Positions 61,616-64,000 of a DNA stretch of 64,000 bases are shown piece by piece (the stretch's first letter is position 1; each line of letters opens with the position of its first letter). The stretch is from an uncultured Flavobacteriaceae bacterium (GTDB lineage: Bacteria > Bacteroidota > Bacteroidia > Flavobacteriales > Flavobacteriaceae). Where the stretch lies: positions 186,001 to 250,000 of the forward strand of contig CALTAJ010000001.1 in the NCBI GenBank assembly GCA_943842245.1, read 5' to 3'. Position numbers and translations under genes: made by a program. The notes beneath the pieces are model-generated. The model saw only the letters and a list, made by a program, of their open reading frames with translations, was not told the DNA's origin and did no database searches.

Positions 61616-64000
61616 CTACATTTGTTCTCACCACAGAAACAGCATCTCCTGTATTTGATTGAATTGTTAAAGTATTTGCCGCATAAGATGCATCTACCGA
61701 AGGCACATTTGAATCTATACCAGTCTCAAAAGCCTGTAATAGTGCTTCAAAAGTATTAACTCCACCTCCAACATTTACAGGGACATTAATTGTTACTCCA
61801 TTAACCTCTAATCTATAAACATCTCCGTTATCAAAATTAGCTGGATTTCCTGCAAAAGTTATTTCAGTTATCTGAGGAATTTCAATGTAGGAAGAGTTAA
61901 CTCCCTGGGGCAGCTGACCTGCACCTACAGTAGCTCCAAGAGCATATCCAGTAATATCCCATTCTATGTCAACGCCCCCTTGAGTACTTGAAACAGTTTC
62001 GCCTTGACATATTGTTAAATTGTTACTTCCACGAGTTAAATTTATTGCAGCCTCAGGAGCTATAGTTATTGAGCCTGTTAATGATACCTGGTCTGCAGGA
62101 TTGTTACATCCAAAAGCATTATTAACTGTGGTTATTGTGAATCCATATACAGTATCCACTGCTAAACCAACAACTGCAGGATTCCCAAATAATGTTAATG
62201 AATTTGTTGCAGACTGGACTATACTAGGTGCGGTAAAAACGGCAGCATTAATAGCTGGATCGGTAGATGAAATTGTAAATGGTGTTCCATTTCTAGATGT
62301 TATTCTTAAACTGTTCCCGCCAACTACCACAACATCTACAAGAAGTCCTGTTCCTGCTATAAGTGATCTTAAACCATTTAATACATCTACTATTTCATTA
62401 TCATTTTGTGGAGCACCAGTATTTATAGTGTAGGTAACTGTAATTGAATTAATAGTAATAGTGTAATCCTCTCCATTATTTGCAGCTACATTACCATTTA
62501 CTCCTCCAAGAGCTATTGTTGAGATTTGATTTTGAATCACATGGGTGTGATTAATTCCTGTTGGTCTCGAAGGGGTCCAAGCTACATTAACTGTTGAAGC
62601 ATTTGTTAAATTATATACAATCGGTGTAACAGCACCAATCGAATTATTACAAACAGTTTGGCTACTATCCATACCCACCTGCATATTCATAGAAGAATTT
62701 GGACTTACTGAAATAAAGCCTTGAGCTGTTGTGGGTGTACAAGTTCCACCAGTTGTGGTTATAGTATACTGATACGTAGTTGGCACTGTTATACCTAAAC
62801 TCCCAGAAATTGTTCCTGAAATTTCAATAAATGTTCCTCCATCTGCAATAACGGTTCTATTAAATGAAATTGCACCATCATCACCTAACGCATCGTTAAA
62901 TGATGTACTAACATTAAAATCAAAATTATTTGAGGTGAGAGTAAACTGACCTGCTGGACCATCATTTACAGCAGTAATTCCTAAAGCTGCCTGATTAATT
63001 TTATATACAAAAACTTGAACTACTTCCTCTAAAGTGTCAACAACACCTGCACCTCCAGCTGCTGTTGCAGTTTCACTAATTGTGACTGTATAGGGTACTT
63101 GATCAATTGTCAATGTGTATATATCACCAGCATCAGCCATTAAACCGGCAATAACAAACCTATCAACTTGATTTTCAGATGTTAATTGCTCAAATAAATT
63201 AAGGTCATCAATTCCTGTGACATCTGCTCCAGTAGCACCTCCAAGGATTTCATATTTTATCGCAGCAATATTTCCGCCTATACAAAGGCTTTGATTTGTA
63301 GTTGCTGGACCTGAGATTCTTGTGAAGGATGGAGAATCTGGAACAATAACTGTTCTCGAAATAGATCCATCTCCACAACCAAAAGATGTTGCAGTAATTA
63401 CAACGGTTCCTGACCATCCTGTGGACCAAGATACTAATCCTGTTACCGAATTTAATGTTCCTGCTGACTCATTGTTCCATGACCAAGTAACATTTGAACT
63501 TGAAGTAAATTGTGTTGTTTCTCCAGATCCTGCAGGGCAGTTTGGCAAGGTTAAAGGGTTATAATTTATATCCAGAGGAGCCGGTAGATTTTGATAAATT
63601 CTTACTGTATGAACTCCTGGAGTAGCATTTTCAATTCCATCACAACCAGTTGCATAAGAGTCAACGTTGAATGTTCCATGAAATCCAGCGTTCCAGTCTA
63701 TGGTATTTGAATTGACAAAACTTCCTGGAGATGCTACACTTCCTGGACCCGCGACAACATTTGAAATTGCATATCTTATTGAAGAATAATTACTTGCGGT
63801 AGAGAAATATTGAGTGTTTGGAGTTAAAGCAGTAGTTTCACAAATTGGTTCTGCCCCAGTTGGAACACCACAAATAACCTCTGATGTTGGATTTGTTTCA
63901 AATCCGAACATAGAGCCAAATGCTCTTCCTTCAACGGGTGATTTAGTAACGCTAAAAGTTATACTCATATTACCACCTGAACCTCTTGGTGTTCCAGGAG
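61605..64000 (-). CDS. SprB-like gliding adhesin, N-proximal segment (partial)
   Basis: About 800 codons, open to the right edge of the window, so the true start and signal peptide are outside. It holds repeats with NQSLCIGGNIAAIKYEILGG and SQTVCNNSIGAVTPIVYNL, plus three inserted modules of the GDxYxLxIxxVxYxV type at about 61605-61850, 62270-62500 and 62930-63150. The frame stops at TGA 61605, but the next frame resumes at 61615 with VPIDAGDPTLNLPSITQV, matching the repeat. The frame break is within 61605-61618, around GTAGGTACC. Confidence 0.88.
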   Translation of the reverse strand, partial: PGTPRGSGGNMSITFSVTKSPVEGRAFGSMFGFETNPTSEVICGVPTGAEPICETTALTPNTQYFSTASNYSSIRYAISNVVAGPGSVASPGSFVNSNTIDWNAGFHGTFNVDSYATGCDGIENATPGVHTVRIYQNLPAPLDINYNPLTLPNCPAGSGETTQFTSSSNVTWSWNNESAGTLNSVTGLVSWSTGWSGTVVITATSFGCGDGSISRTVIVPDSPSFTRISGPATTNQSLCIGGNIAAIKYEILGGATGADVTGIDDLNLFEQLTSENQVDRFVIAGLMADAGDIYTLTIDQVPYTVTISETATAAGGAGVVDTLEEVVQVFVYKINQAALGITAVNDGPAGQFTLTSNNFDFNVSTSFNDALGDDGAISFNRTVIADGGTFIEISGTISGSLGITVPTTYQYTITTTGGTCTPTTAQGFISVSPNSSMNMQVGMDSSQTVCNNSIGAVTPIVYNLTNASTVNVAWTPSRPTGINHTHVIQNQISTIALGGVNGNVAANNGEDYTITINSITVTYTINTGAPQNDNEIVDVLNGLRSLIAGTGLLVDVVVVGGNSLRITSRNGTPFTISSTDPAINAAVFTAPSIVQSATNSLTLFGNPAVVGLAVDTVYGFTITTVNNAFGCNNPADQVSLTGSITIAPEAAINLTRGSNNLTICQGETVSSTQGGVDIEWDITGYALGATVGAGQLPQGVNSSYIEIPQITEITFAGNPANFDNGDVYRLEVNGVTINVPVNVGGGVNTFEALLQAFETGIDSNVPSVDASYAANTLTIQSNTGDAVSVVRTNVGTN

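Noticed and set aside
1-64000. CRISPR arrays, tRNA or rRNA genes, insertion sequences
   Set aside because: No direct repeats with unique spacers, no tRNA-like cloverleaf in the gaps examined, and no transposase reading frame was found.

Overview
The window looks like a piece of chromosome from a marine flavobacterium (Bacteroidota, Flavobacteriaceae-like). The evidence is very AT-rich DNA, tight packing with almost no gap over 200 bp, type IX secretion sorting domains (type A at 7.8 kb, type B at 54.7 kb), PorP/SprF and SprB-like gliding genes, flavobacterial gene neighbours (DUF6495 next to hisS, DUF4199 next to a GT2 and a phosphohexomutase), and promoters of the Bacteroidota TAnnTTTG type. 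No tRNA, rRNA, insertion sequence, prophage or CRISPR array was seen.

Left part (0-14.5 kb): a 2.6 kb-residue secreted adhesin with LamG, Ig-like and thrombospondin type 3 repeats and a T9SS tail, followed by a lipoprotein, a tiny membrane protein and a GH16 beta-glucanase (laminarinase type). A Tat-exported Gfo/Idh/MocA oxidoreductase, a DEAD-box RNA helicase and an exported DUF1080 (3-keto-glycoside hydrolase family) protein follow. The GH16, oxidoreductase and DUF1080 genes together suggest glycan use through a 3-keto intermediate.

Core housekeeping (14.7-47.2 kb): hisS, DUF6495, rplI-rpsR-rpsF, priA, yihY, rlmH, rdgB, purB, an S41 protease, carB, rpmH, a lytic transglycosylase, mtaB, an oligopeptide-binding lipoprotein and rpmE (type B). 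A + strand run then gives DUF4199, GT2, phosphohexomutase, ABC exporter, an ECF sigma factor with two overlapping partner genes, an RsmB-like rRNA methyltransferase and purL. Several convergent pairs share their stop codons with a 4-nt overlap, as in compact genomes.

Right part (47.2-64 kb): acyl-CoA synthetase, a MarR regulator with a perfect palindrome in its promoter, and an acyl-CoA dehydrogenase broken by one extra A. Next come an M28 peptidase, two overlapping lipoprotein genes (the first YwqK/MORN-like), and on the minus strand a PorP/SprF protein directly behind a giant SprB-like adhesin. The adhesin reads in three segments separated by two +1 frame breaks and runs off the right edge. 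All three frame breaks in the window are single extra bases, so they may be sequencing errors or recent decay.
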